From Amphirosellinia nigrospora (Eukaryota; Ascomycota; Sordariomycetes; Xylariales; Xylariaceae), in NCBI GenBank assembly GCA_004123355.1, contig SCHM01000003.1, positions 4,545,058 through 4,609,057 on the forward strand: 64,000 bases of DNA. Reading direction: 5' to 3'. Positions 1 to 16,003 of the stretch are shown piece by piece. Each line of letters starts with the position of its first letter. Position 1 is the first letter of the stretch. The position numbers and the translations under genes were made by a program. The notes below the pieces were generated by a model. That model searched no databases, was not told where the DNA came from, and was given only the letters and a program-made list of their open reading frames with translations.

Positions 1-2566
1 CATATAGGCAAAGCTTAGTAAGTCGCATGTACCACTGTCTAATCTATATGACAGACAGAAGAATCCAAGCACAATTTTGGTGTTGTTGTTGTTGTTTGTT
101 GTTGTTACGGTTGCTATTATCGTTGTAGGACATGGAACATAGGACATCGGCTACTTACTGACAGCCCGATCTAACTCTTCAAGTTCTTATATCGTCGATA
201 GCACCTCAATCGAGTAAGATGTAGATGGTGGCCGAGATAACGATGAATAAAATCCCTTAGTATTGTTGTGCTGAGTAGATAAACTGCCCCTATAATATCT
301 AGGTATGTTGCATGATCAAGTGTTAAAGCTCTATTCCAAAGTTGAATCCTAAAGAAACTATTACTGCATGGTGGCGGTCAAAGGAAGTTGAGCATGATCA
401 AGTTAAGTACGAGACTGATCTACCTGGCTTACGGTATCACTGCAACACACACGCACAATAACATGTCTCTTATTCACTTACTACTATATGCGGTGTAGCT
501 GTTGTGTGTACCCAGACAGTCATGCTTGTGGAACTGAAAACAGTACCCATCTGAGATAGTCGATGATAGATTCGGGCAATAGAAGAAAGTGGCAAGGCGA
601 CTGTACTACAGTCCTATTATCATGCGGGCCACTGGGATCAACATTCCTGGCTGGCCGAGCATTTGTATTGTACCGACGGGCCGAGTTGCAGTCGAGAGCT
701 TTATTTTGATTTTTGCTCTGTAACTAGGTACTTGGCATAGCCTCTATTGCGACCGAGATTCCATCTATTGGAGTCTGGTGGTCCTAGTCTGGAGTGACTA
801 GACATACATATCCTACATAAACATACATACATATGCATACACATACCTACATGCGCCAATAGATCTCGGTACCTGTGGAATGCGATGTACTTTTCTGTTA
901 TCATCACCAGCCAGCCTGCTTGCCCGACTTGCTGGAATTTCGCCGAGGTGAACCATGATATCATCGTTGCTCAGTCGCCAGCTCCCGATTAGATGAGCGG
1001 TCGGCACCCTTCTTGGCCGCACCGTACGGCGGCGAACTGAAGATGGCCAATCTTCGGTGCCACACGTCCCAACATTGCACACCTTGACTCCACCAAGCAA
1101 GGCAATGATGTCGTGCATGATGGAGCCTTGCCCACCTTGAATACATCCTACCTTACGACCCAAGGAATTTTGATCATTTTCCTGAGCTAGGTGACAGATA
1201 ATAGTGTCACTAAAACAGACATCCCTCACCCCATACAGAAACTCGCGACTAGTGCGAGCCAGTAGGCCTGATTGTGTATCTGCCACTCGTCTGAAACTTT
1301 GCTGGCATATCACAGACGGCATTACGCATGACTGAGAAGATGGAATGGAATGAACATAACAACTCTCTCTCTATCCGAGTCACACATTTGCCCTCTCCTG
1401 TTAGGCAGTCCAGGGGCGAAAAAGGTGTTTTCGGGGCTTCAGGAAGCTTGTGAAGGTTTTATAGCGGTCTTGTCGTACAACAGTCGATTCCAATCGCGCG
1501 CAGAGGGCTACATGCGGCCAACTGGGGCTAGTCAATGTTACTCCTCGCTCATTCTCTTTACATCAATGGCTAATTTCTTCTTTCTAGAATGAGCTGTGGC
1601 CGCGCGCCATGCGGCCCCTGATGGAGACTGCCACGTCAAAGAAGGAATTATGCTCCTACTGATATAGACGTTAGGTCTTCCCTGACAAAAACCGTAATGC
1701 GTAAGGTCACACAACGTATATCAAGGCAACTTGCTCCGTTAAAAGGGATATGGCAAAAAAAGTAACGTCTCCGGTAGGCTGCCCAGGCGACAAAGTCTTC
1801 ACATCAAACGATGGATGGCACTATTGGGTAACAAGCTTCTATGCTTGGCACCGTCTGCATGTTGCCGTCTGCATAAATTTTCATGAGGATGTTAAGGCAA
1901 AAGTGGCGTCGGTTCGGATCCTGGACTACTCAAGGTGAGCCCAGTTTCCTCGAGTGGCCAGTTGCCCGCAAGTCTGCAGTGGCTCGCAACCAACTGCTAG
2001 AGGAGGCCTGGGGTTATGCCGTGCGACGACATAGCCTGTGGAGAAAATATGTGGACGGAGACTGGTAAGATGCTATGGAATTGTTATTACTAGAGCCGGG
2101 CGACCGACCCTAACTAGCATCACCCTGCACAGCTTTAACTAATCAATATGTCGACTTAGAACTGCGTAGGAGATCTGAGGGGGTTGGCTAAGAGCATGGC
2201 GTAGTTTCTTTAATTCGGACGGATCATTGTTCATCCTGACTCTATGCCAAATTGCCGTTGATGTATAACAGTAGGACGGCCTCGTCGACAAGTACACAAG
2301 CGTTGATATTTGTTATTTGAATTCATTACATCCAATATTTCCATTCGGATGCATGTATCCAGATAGACACTTCCCGACCAAAGGTATGTGTTCTACGGCA
2401 CTAGAGGTAGCTTAATAGCAACCACTGGCCCTGAATATGGAATAGGTACTTTAGGTCTCCTTCAATGAGCTCAGCGAGTAACTATAGGGCAGCACGGACC
2501 GGTCGAGTGTGTTCATAATAGCTTGGCGCGTTGTCATATATGGCCTAATATGCGGCCACAGGCGGG
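1..2566. other. Intergenic, no supported gene
   Basis: Gene-poor upstream stretch. It contains a GTT microsatellite near 82-108 and several unrelated open frames. The longest is about 169 codons on the minus strand (813-1322), with no motif I recognise and no splice or start context that favours it. It lies downstream of the 3' end of the farnesyltransferase gene. I see nothing else to annotate. Confidence 0.5.
82..108 (+). repeat. GTT trinucleotide microsatellite
   Basis: Run of GTT units interrupted by one extra T. Simple repeat, no coding frame around it. Confidence 0.8.
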
Positions 2567-4290
2567 TCAATGCCCTTCAAAATCCCGGCCGGGAGGAGAA
2601 GTATGACATGATGTCCTTTCGTTTGCCTTCGGGATAACGTAAACGGGATCAGTTGGGCTGACTCTATCCTCATCATTATACACTTGTTTTTCATGAAGGT
2701 GAGGGAGAACCTCATATGTCCAGGGCATCATCCCATCTCCATCGGTGGTTAAAATGCGGGTAACATGTTGTGCTGATGAAAGACCATTGAGTACATAACA
2801 AGTATGATACGCATCTGATGGTCTATATTTACGAGCTTAGTCCTCACCTGAAATTGTAAAGGACTGGGTGTTCTTACTTGTATGGTTTATCCCTCATGCC
2901 ACCTCTTTTTGTCTGGTCTTGTCCACAACATAGAATATAACGAACGAGACCCTCGCGGGAGTACAAATCATCGACTTCAAAAGAGGGGGATTCAATGCTA
3001 GCCTCAATTGCTGGCCCGTGAATGGCGGCTGCTATCAGGGGCCAGCATCCCCCGACCCAGTGGCTATAGCAGCCATCGACAAGTTTGTTGGTACGTCCAC
3101 TAAGACCACCCTCGGGGGCATATTGGCGCGATGAGAGCCAAGAGATAAGGCGTGGCATGTCAAGGCATCTGGTTTCGAAGGTTAGTGCCAAAAAAAAAAG
3201 GACTCGTTAAAAGTACCGGCTGCCGGAGTGGGTAGAGAATAGTGCAAACGAACCTAGGAAATATGCGATGTGGAGCATCGAGGACGGCAAGGCACCCCAG
3301 AGCGCAGAATGCGTATGCGCCATGGGCCTCAGCGCCTGGTCTTGCCGAGATGCCGCCTTCGAAAGTTTGACCTGCACAATCAGCATGTATGCTCGATCTA
3401 AACGGGCATGCCCTCGGGATGGCTTACAGCGGCGAACGTAGTCTGCTAAGCCAGTGAATAGATTTGGCCGTTCAGGCGCGTACGATGGAGAATCGCATGG
3501 TAGGTCAAGGGGTAGCTTTAGTATCGTAACCAGAACTGCAGCGCAATAAGCACCCCTAGGTTCACTGTTAGAGGAGAGGCGGCTGGCCGGGAAGAAGCAA
3601 GACCTGCCTGACGTCGATCTCCCCCCCAGCGTTAGCCGAAAACCTCCATCAGGCTCCTTTAAGGCGCATAACCATTTCCACATTGCTCGCCGGTCAATGA
3701 CCTGATACGCAGATTCTCCGCCTACAATTGCTAGTGCCAACACCATAGCATATGTAGTTGCCAGGTGCGATTGTTGGCCGAATCCGCCACCAAATCCACC
3801 GCTTTCGTTCTGGATCGAACGCGCTGTTTCCACAAGGCCGTCGCGATACTTGGAGATGTCGGCTCCTAAGAGGGCCAACCCGTTTAAGCACCAATAGAAG
3901 ATCCAGGGTCGGCTGGCGTCTGCTGCCTGGAACGCGGCTGGAAGGGCCCCTAAGCTTTTCTCCAGGAATCTTATGTCGTTCCCGGCTAAGAGAAGAGACG
4001 CCATGACTATTGACAGGTATGCCATCTCGTGTGTTCGCGAGGAACGCTCTACAGTTGTCCTCGACGGAATCCTGACTCACCGACGTATCGGTAACGAGCA
4101 AATCTTTGATCGGAGGCCTCCGAGTGAAAAGATCCGGGACCAGCGGCGCCTGATGAGCTTCTTGGGGTGACGGACTGAAGACCATCGCGTTGTCTCCACG
4201 AGGCACGGGGTTGCGGCTTGCCGACATGTTACGCCCCCTATGCAGAACGGATCTCTGCCGAGCCCGGGCCAAACTGGTCTTTATTGGCAT
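2567..4290 (-). CDS. RAM1: Protein farnesyltransferase subunit beta
   Basis: Catalytic beta subunit of cytosolic farnesyltransferase, which attaches farnesyl to CaaX proteins such as Ras and a-factor together with the alpha subunit. The start at 4290 (MPIKTS) leads into [12 protein letters not shown], then [19 protein letters not shown], the Gly-rich GGFGGGFGQ repeat, SHLATTYA, and [23 protein letters not shown] carries the zinc-ligand Asp-x-Cys pair, and [11 protein letters not shown] carries the zinc-ligand His. Four introns fit the protein: 3556-3607 (GC-AG), 3372-3427, 3169-3253 and 2823-2877. The C-terminal exon ends at the TGA at 2567. The frame breaks near 3970 and in the C7 run at 3621-3627, where one more base restores the GGE-IDVR motif. 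Length of about 430-440 residues after splicing fits the family. Family assignment is firm; exact exon ends near the frame breaks are inferred. Confidence 0.9.
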
Positions 4291-5647
4291 GAAAAGCGCA
4301 GTGTATGTGAGTGCGGTTTGACGTCTCGACCGGACGCATGCGGCTAGAATGAAGAGACCTCAAGGTGACGAAACCACACAAACGAAGTGTTTAGAGCGGA
4401 TACCGAAAATCGATCTTATTCGCTTTCACCTAAGCCAATGCGACGGGGCCGAAGATTTTAATCCACCTCGAAGACTGAGTATAGCTTGCTCATGTTTGCC
4501 TTATCTGGAGCTCGTGTCGTTGTCGTTCTCCAGACTTGAAAGTATAGAGTATTACCTACCTACCTGGGTGCTGGTAGCCAGTCCGGTTGCCACCTGGGGC
4601 TGGCCGGCAAAGCCCCGGCAAAACCTCTCTAAGTTAGATAGAGATTGGGCCCTACATACCTCTTGTATTTGCTCTACGTATACCTACTTTACCTGGGTGC
4701 AAGGCTAATTTATTACGACCAAGTAGACGTTGCGTTTCCAATAACCTACGTCAATGTCTCAGACAACGCATCACAAGTCACAGAATTTCGGATCAATGTC
4801 AGCCAGAACAGAAGCTGGGGTATTGGATACACTGTATTTGTGAGTATGATACACGGTACAAATACTGTGTGAGTGGATAACCCTTTATGGGAATAAAAGT
4901 CAGCCTGGTTCAACTGTCGTCTACTTAGAGCTACCTAGACCTAGACCTAGACCTAGTATAAGTTTGGTTTGGGAGGTAGGCGTGAGGCCGTCAGATTAAC
5001 TTGCATGGTTTGGGAAGGTCAGCTTTGCGTGATATACGCAGTATGCATTCGAACTACAAGAACAACATGTCAATCAACGTATTTTGCTCAACACTCAAAA
5101 CTGAGTTACTTCTCATCAAGACGTAGAGTAGCGGCATCTATATAACGATTAAACATTATGGTATGTGTGTAAACTTGTATCCGATGAACTTGGCTGAGGG
5201 AACTTGAGCTGAGCTTCATATCGCTAGGCATTCTGGCATGGGACTTACTAGTATACGTACGTCAAGGAGGCTTTGGGCCCCTGCCACGTCCTTAGTTAAC
5301 TATCGATAGCTAGTACCCTTTATTTTCTCGTGTTTGCGTCTGCTGTTGCGCATCGCCACTAGATTGGGTAAGTACTTCTGTCCGTAACTGGTAAGCAATC
5401 GTGACACTAGAATTCGAATAGTGGCATCTAAAACTCATATTGCTCTAAACAAGTACTCCTTGCTAATCACCTGGAACGTGATTCCTAGTCTCTTATTGTT
5501 ACGTATGTAAGGACCTTATTCTTCACAGCAATTGTCCATCTCTTATCGGATAATACTGTTATAAGCTAGCATGACCTTCGTTTTCATCAGAGGCAAAAGC
5601 TATAGCCATGCGTTAAGTGTTGGCCATTGGGCTTGATCGAACAAATC
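4291..5647. other. Intergenic, RAM1 upstream region
   Basis: Contains the divergent upstream side of the RAM1 gene, a stretch of repeated ACCT units near 4556-4570 and the ACCTAG repeat noted separately. A 119-codon plus-strand frame at 4349-4708 shows no domain and is probably chance. Nothing else seen. Confidence 0.5.
4933..4956. repeat. (ACCTAG)4 tandem repeat
   Basis: Four perfect tandem copies of ACCTAG. The unit is the half-site of the palindromic ACCTAGGT motif scattered through the intergenic DNA of this window. Confidence 0.85.
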
Positions 5648-6080
5648 CTAGCCGGGCTTGATACCATCGATCGGCTGTATGTCACCACCGTTCTGACCGG
5701 CAACGAGCAGCAAAAACTTGCTGCAACGGTTGGTTGATTGGATGTCGTCAATCTCGGGTCGGGATCCCAAGGCAGGCAGCCACATCTCTGATCTAGGGCT
5801 GGACTTGTGAGCAAAGCCCGCTCCGAATCTGTAATAAGTCGCGAGATGTGGAAAACTGATGAGTGATGTATGATGCAAGACGTATCTCCGCAGTTGTTGG
5901 CTGGCGAAGAGCATAGCATAGACGACCAATCCACGATTTAGGATAGCACTCTAGATAGAGGAATGTTACATTTACTTGAACATGCATGAGTGAAGCGCCA
6001 CCGTCCAAGGGAGTCAAACCTTGCTCCGTTAGACGTGATGGCTCATCGTCGGTCCCGCGAACCTGGACTCTGCCCTCCTC
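5648..6080 (-). CDS. Possible small ankyrin-like ORF, broken
   Basis: On the minus strand the segment around 6000-6070 reads LTEQGLTPLDGGASLMH, which resembles the start of an ankyrin repeat (GxTPLxxA). It is followed by a GTAAAT donor-like site and, further on, a frame ending at the TAG at 5648 (PEIDDIQSTNRCSKFLLLVAG). The pieces lie in different frames and need an intron and at least one indel to join. I cannot assign a function. It may be a small gene, a pseudogene fragment or chance. Confidence 0.2.
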
Positions 6081-8143
6081 GGCCTAGTTTGCTAGTACCT
6101 ACCTAGGTAACTGAACAGCGTATAGTATGTAGATTTGGAAATTGATACGCGAGCACTATACCGTTGGAAGACCACTTGACTAATTGTGAGTTTTCCATAG
6201 TCAACCGGCTAACTACTATGTACTCTGTACTAAGTTGGTCTTGTTTTCAGACTGTCCTGGGCAGGATTAGGACGCCTCAAAAGTGCATCGAGAGATGCGT
6301 CAAACAAACCATATGATGGCTGCAGGGCAGTGAGACTATTTATGCTGAGGGCGGGTAGGTGGCAATATGTTGTATTGGAAGGAAAAGAAGCGTAGCCTGA
6401 CGTGACGTGACGTGACGATGAACCTCATTTAATATTATCACACCATTTCGCCATCTCTTGCATTCATCGTTTACTCCAAGTAGAACTTCAAGGACCTGCT
6501 TCGCTGACTGATCGGCAGACGGGTGGCATGAATTGTGCACAGTAATAATCTTATTTCGAACACTGTCGAGGTACCTTAGACCCGTTTGCGCGCCTCCTTA
6601 GCCTTCTTGGCTTTATTACTTTGCCTATCCGGATAGCCGGGGGATGTTCATGCTGTGTCCCAGTTGTCCAACGTTCCTCTTTTGAAGCTCTGGTCATACG
6701 ATAGTTACTCCATAGCATACTTTACATATAGAGAATAGTATTACTTAAATCTAGCTTGCAAGGCACTATAGATATTTGCCTTGGCCCTGTACTTTGACTT
6801 TAGTCCGTACTATATAAGTACTGAGCAAGAATCCACCACATATGATCCACATATGTCTATCTGATGGTTTCATCCTCGTTAATATTGTTACCGGGTTAAG
6901 TTGAGTTTGAACGAGGAATGCCCTTGGGACCCACTTGATCTGCATCTGGGCATCTGTCCGTGTCGTGTATGCTATATGTGTTACAGGTTATGGTTACACG
7001 TTGTAGGTTTTGTAACCAAGACCAAATATTGCCTGCCTTAGTACTTAGCTCGATGCAGGAGCACAAAAACGAAAAAAACGTTGCCTAGAAAGCCCCTAAT
7101 CTGCACATCTAGAAAGGTCGAAGACTGGTACGATGTGGGGAAGAAGGATAAGCCTCTACTCTACTGTACATACTAAGTATGAAAATCGGCAAGCCCCCTA
7201 AGCCATACATACATAGTGGACGTTTGAAGGTGGAACGAGATAAAAGACACAACAAAGCAACAGTTCTGGATAGCTATCCACAGTTTAGACTACCGGTATT
7301 GGGAGGCGCGCGCAAAAACCGTCGCTTGTCGTTCGTACTCTATCCTGGGCAAGGGACTAGGTCTGCTTCTGATTGGTCTCTTTGCCTCGGTACGTCAAGT
7401 ACCGCGTACAGTGTCCGATGGAAGGATCAGACGGTCGACGCGGCTATGGCTTGGTCCGGGACGCTGGCAGGTGGCACATTTGGAGTTCGGCGGCCCGTGA
7501 TTGGCCCAGGTTAGAAGCTCGGACTAGCTGATGACCACGACGTCCCAGGTACCTAGACTACTGTAGGTAGCATCTGCCAACCACCCTCCGCAAATCGTGA
7601 CGGAGGGTCCACTGTCTGGGCTCTGTCTGGGCTACCCTCTCGACCCTGTCCTGCCCTGGTGTCTCGCCCAGCCCCACGATGCCGGCTTAAGTGGGGCGGC
7701 GGTAGTGTTGAGTGCAGATTGAGTGGTCTGCCAGTGGGCGAGGTGGGCTGGGCTGCCGGGCGTCTATTGGGTGGCCTAGCAGGAGCCATGCAGCGACGTG
7801 CAGCGTGCAGGTGGGACTACGACGCCAGCGAATGCGCTTCTCACCGCCAGTTTCCCGTCTGGCCTCGCACAACTGACTGCCTCTCTATTCTCTCTATTCA
7901 GTCCCATCGCCCGCCGGAGACGCTCTTCTCCCCCCTAAGCCTCCCCGTCCTACCTCGATCTCACTCGACCACGGCCGTACAATCTCACTCCTCCACAACC
8001 CATCTTCCCCTTCTCTCCCTCCACGGTCGAGAGGGATCTCAACGAAAGAGCGGTGTCCCCTCTGCCAGGCTCATAATACTAGCGGCATTCTCCTCCAATC
8101 CTCCCACTCACTCTTCCTCCCTTTTTTGTGTTCTGTGACTACA
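6081..8143. other. Intergenic and leader of transcription factor gene
   Basis: AT-leaning DNA to about 7,200, then GC-rich. A 111-codon frame at 7179-7514 has no recognisable domain. From about 7,860 to 8,140 the plus strand is pyrimidine-rich with CTCTTC, CTCCC and TCTCTC tracts, typical of filamentous-fungal leaders and probably the 5' untranslated region of the following gene. Confidence 0.5.
6398..6417. repeat. (TGACG)4 tandem repeat
   Basis: Four tandem TGACG units. TGACG is also the core half-site of CREB/ATF-type bZIP operators, but there is no nearby gene start to support a regulatory role. Confidence 0.6.
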
Positions 8144-10748
8144 ATGACCCTCGAATTCAATGCCGCGGGGGGAGATGCGCTGCTGGACATGACTTCATTC
8201 GACCACCGGGACCGTTATCCGTACACCACCAACACCCGGACCACCAATCCCGCCATATCGGCCGCCACTATGCCTCCAACTCGGCATCCCAACCCTTGGG
8301 CCATGGGACTCGACATGGCTGCCGCCGCCGCTGCTGCCGCTGCTGCGAGCCAGAACACCACGTCGAGCAACGTTTCGAATGCGTCCTCGCCCGGCGAGTC
8401 TCCTCACTCGCAGCACTCGCACGTACACTCACACTCGCACTCACACTCACACTCGCACTCGCAGACACAGTCTCCAACCCAGGTGCACTCGAGCCCTCTC
8501 CAGCACTCGCCCTACCAGGGGCTGTTACGCAGCCGGGCCCCTCACAGCTCTCCTGACTGACTGGACCCTCCTGCAACACCAGCAACAGCATCCACCCGTG
8601 CAGGATCTATCACCCTTCATTCAAGAAGGTGCTCTGATGCCCTTCCCCTTTGGTACAGGTTTTCAGACCAATGCAATTGAATATCTGCCGGCAGTCACCC
8701 AGGCCGCCTTGGAGTCCGGGCTTGCTATGGACCACAACTTCAGTAACGTGTCGCCGATAGAAGATGGGCGCACAATTCACCAGCAATGGAATGGGGGAAT
8801 GGGAATGGGAAATTGGCAAGATTTTGGAACATCGCTGCAGTTCCCATAATCTCCCCAGGTTTCCCAATAGTATGGGTAGCCAGTCGCCCACAGGCACTTA
8901 TTTAGAGGTTCTATCGTTGCCCGGATCAAGCGATAATGGCTGGTCTCAAGTTGAGATGTACCAAAACTACGAGACCTACCAGCAGACACAGGCTCGGGCT
9001 TCGGCTCAGAATCCCGCCGCGATATTCAACCCCAGTCAGACGCTTCATCTACGCACCAACTCCGATGCCTCCCACTCTGATGGGGCCCGCAGCCAGTCGA
9101 GTTCAGCAGCAGTTACGAGGATATTTCGTTCGGCTATTCACCATTCTCGCCCGAGTCTGATACGTATTCGGACCCCGCAAACCATCGGAATTGCTTTCAT
9201 GGTGAAACCCACACTCACACGAGATCATTAGCCCTGCTGCCGCTGTTGCTCCTGTCCCGATCAAGGCGGCAACGAACCCCACGCGCCCTGCTCATGCCAG
9301 CGGCTCAGGTGTTGCGTCACCACCTCACAACACCGCGGCGCGGAGGAACTCTGGTCCCAAAAAGAGCCCCATAAGCAAGTCTACGAAGTCAGTCATCCGA
9401 CGGACGTCAAATGGGAAGAAGGATGGCACAGTTGAGAAGAAGGTCGGACGCAGGAAGGGCCCATTGCTTCCGGAACAACGCAAACAAGCCAGTGAGATTA
9501 GAAAGCTCCGAGCTTGTCTCCGGTGCAAGTTTCTCAAGAAAACTTGCGACAAGGGTGAACCTTGTGGTGGCTGCCAGCCCTCGCACGCCCGTCTATGGCA
9601 AGTACCGTGTACTCGTATCGACATCAAAGACATCGGCTACTTCATGAAGGATTGGAAAGCTGACTATGAGCGACATCTCGGCCGTGGCGTGTCCGTCTAT
9701 AATGTAAAGGGCTTTGCTCAGAAGGAAACGTTGATGTGGATTACCCACGGCTACGGCTTTGTCTGCCTGTTATGGTCCGCGAAGTATTCGTGGCCGATGA
9801 TAGCTGCTTCCAGGTTGACTGGGTCGAGTCGTATCAAGTTGACCAAGAGCCCATCGAATTTGAGTTGAAGACAGAGAAGCTTGACGTCGGCGAAGGGGGT
9901 ATCAACATGGAGGCTCTCGCCGAATATCTTGACAAGCATATTGAAAGTGGCTTTGAAAACTTCATTGACGACCACTTTGAGGGAACACCATTCCTCACGG
10001 AGATTTTTAAGACGGCCTACCGATTCTATAACAAGGAAAAATCCCCAGTCATTCGCAAGGCTCTGAAGCTTGTTTTGGCGTATAATTTGACCATGCACAT
10101 CACGTTGGTCGAACAACAGGGCTCCGAACAGACTATGGAGGGCCAGATCGACGATGAGGATTCTAAATACTACGGCAATATGCAGCTCCGGTCATGATCA
10201 ATTTCCAGATCAAGTGCGCTATGGCGGACATGTGGCGCGAGCTTCAGAAGGACATTCTTGAGGAGCTCTCGGCTCTTTATTCCAGCGTATACAGTGGTGA
10301 CCGCCTGAAGAATTGGCCTACCATCTTCATGCTTGCCTGCATCCTGTTGGCTGTTTTGGAGGAGATGCAATTTGATTGCCATTACCGAGTTCCTGACCCT
10401 ATTGCGGTAGAGAAATTCTGCTCTGATATGGGAGTCGACTCCCGTTGGCGTGATCACTGGCCTTTCCATGCCATCTCTCAAAAACTCCCAGCATTGATCG
10501 ACTGGGACACCCAGCGACACGGTCACGTCTTGAATAATAACCCCGCTGTTTGTGAAGCTATGACAGAAGTACGACAGCACGTCATGAAGCATGGTATGTC
10601 GAACAGCTGGTTCCTACAATGATCGCCGTGGACTAACGCAGAACTAGAAACCTATCTTCGGTCAAGAAATACGTCCAAGTTTGACAGATATGACTTTGAC
10701 TCATTGGCGAACAAATTTTTATCTAAGCTGGTCATCAAGTCGAACTGA
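8144..10748 (+). CDS. Atypical Zn-cluster (C6) transcription factor
   Basis: Putative nuclear DNA-binding protein. The ATG at 8144 opens MTLEFNAAGGDALLD. The N-terminus has a poly-Ala run (about residues 59-67) and a His-Ser repeat (HSHSHSHSHS), then Gln/Ser/Pro-rich disordered sequence. A basic segment (KKVGRRKGPLLPEQRK) precedes the zinc cluster near 9508-9610: CLRC, KKTC, GEPCGGC and a distal Cys before TRIDI. The spacing is C-x2-C-x6-C-x5-C-x2-C-x11-C; the last loop is longer than the usual x6-8. The C-terminal half is helical and acidic with no catalytic motif. An intron at 10594-10641 (48 bp) joins to ETYLRSRN and the stop at 10748. At least eight one-base deletions interrupt the frame (for example near 8519, 8548, 8847, 8867, 9755 and 10184). 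Targets are not inferable. Confidence 0.75.
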
Positions 10749-15319
<4,571 letters not shown>

Positions 15320-16003
15320 TTCAGTCACTCAGGTGATGATAATGATATACCCGCACGACATGAAATGGCGTTAATGGATTTGGGTCTGGGACAGACGGAC
15401 CTGCTTGATTGTATTACGTAGCAAGTACGTCGGTTAACAGACGTAAGAGGCATCACGAAATATGACGCTCTCGATCAATAAATACGATCTGAATTGTTAC
15501 AAGATGATGCTTAAATTTTCTCTATGTGACATGACTGATCAAGAACCGTATCTCTAATTAGCACTCACAAAAACTCAGCCGCTAATTGTACTATTGCCGT
15601 CGACCTTGGGTCGGCTCATGCTAAAGCCGTGAGGGTGACTAGGTAGGAATGGCCCCCTTCCCCTCCCCACCCAAATCGCGCCTGACGTCGCGTCCCATTA
15701 AAGTACCTAGGTAGCCCCTAGTTGCCCCACGCTGTCTTTCAGCTTCTAGTAGCCCCTCGTAGTGTCAGTTACAGCTGGTAGGTCGAACATCATCCTTTTT
15801 GTCCTGTTCGACTTCTGATGACCATGCCGCCGATGTGTGCAAATACAAACATAAATAATCTAAAGGGCCGCCCCTTCTCGCAATTTTATTGCCTCCTTGA
15901 TACCAACATCACCCTGTCAAGCCCAAGTTCTTCAGCTAGAGAGGTGTTATGTGGCTCGCCAAACCCCTTCAGTCTCGTATGCAGAGCATTGGATACATAG
16001 ACT
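15320..16003. other. Intergenic between polyubiquitin and RING gene
   Basis: Polyubiquitin 3' region followed by a GC-rich stretch that includes the perfect palindrome TACCTAGGTA at 15704-15713. A possible polyadenylation context AATAAATA lies near 15478. No supported gene. Confidence 0.5.

Noticed and set aside
813-1322. 169-codon minus-strand open frame
   Set aside because: No recognisable domain, no good start context, overlaps other frames of similar length and ends in low-complexity Tyr/Val/Met sequence from a CATACATA-type repeat.
1908-1945. GGTTCGGATCC resembling a tRNA T-arm
   Set aside because: One mismatch to the B box and no cloverleaf upstream. Likely chance.
7179-7514. 111-codon plus-strand frame upstream of the transcription factor
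   Set aside because: No domain and no link to the downstream gene by splice signals. Probably upstream non-coding DNA.
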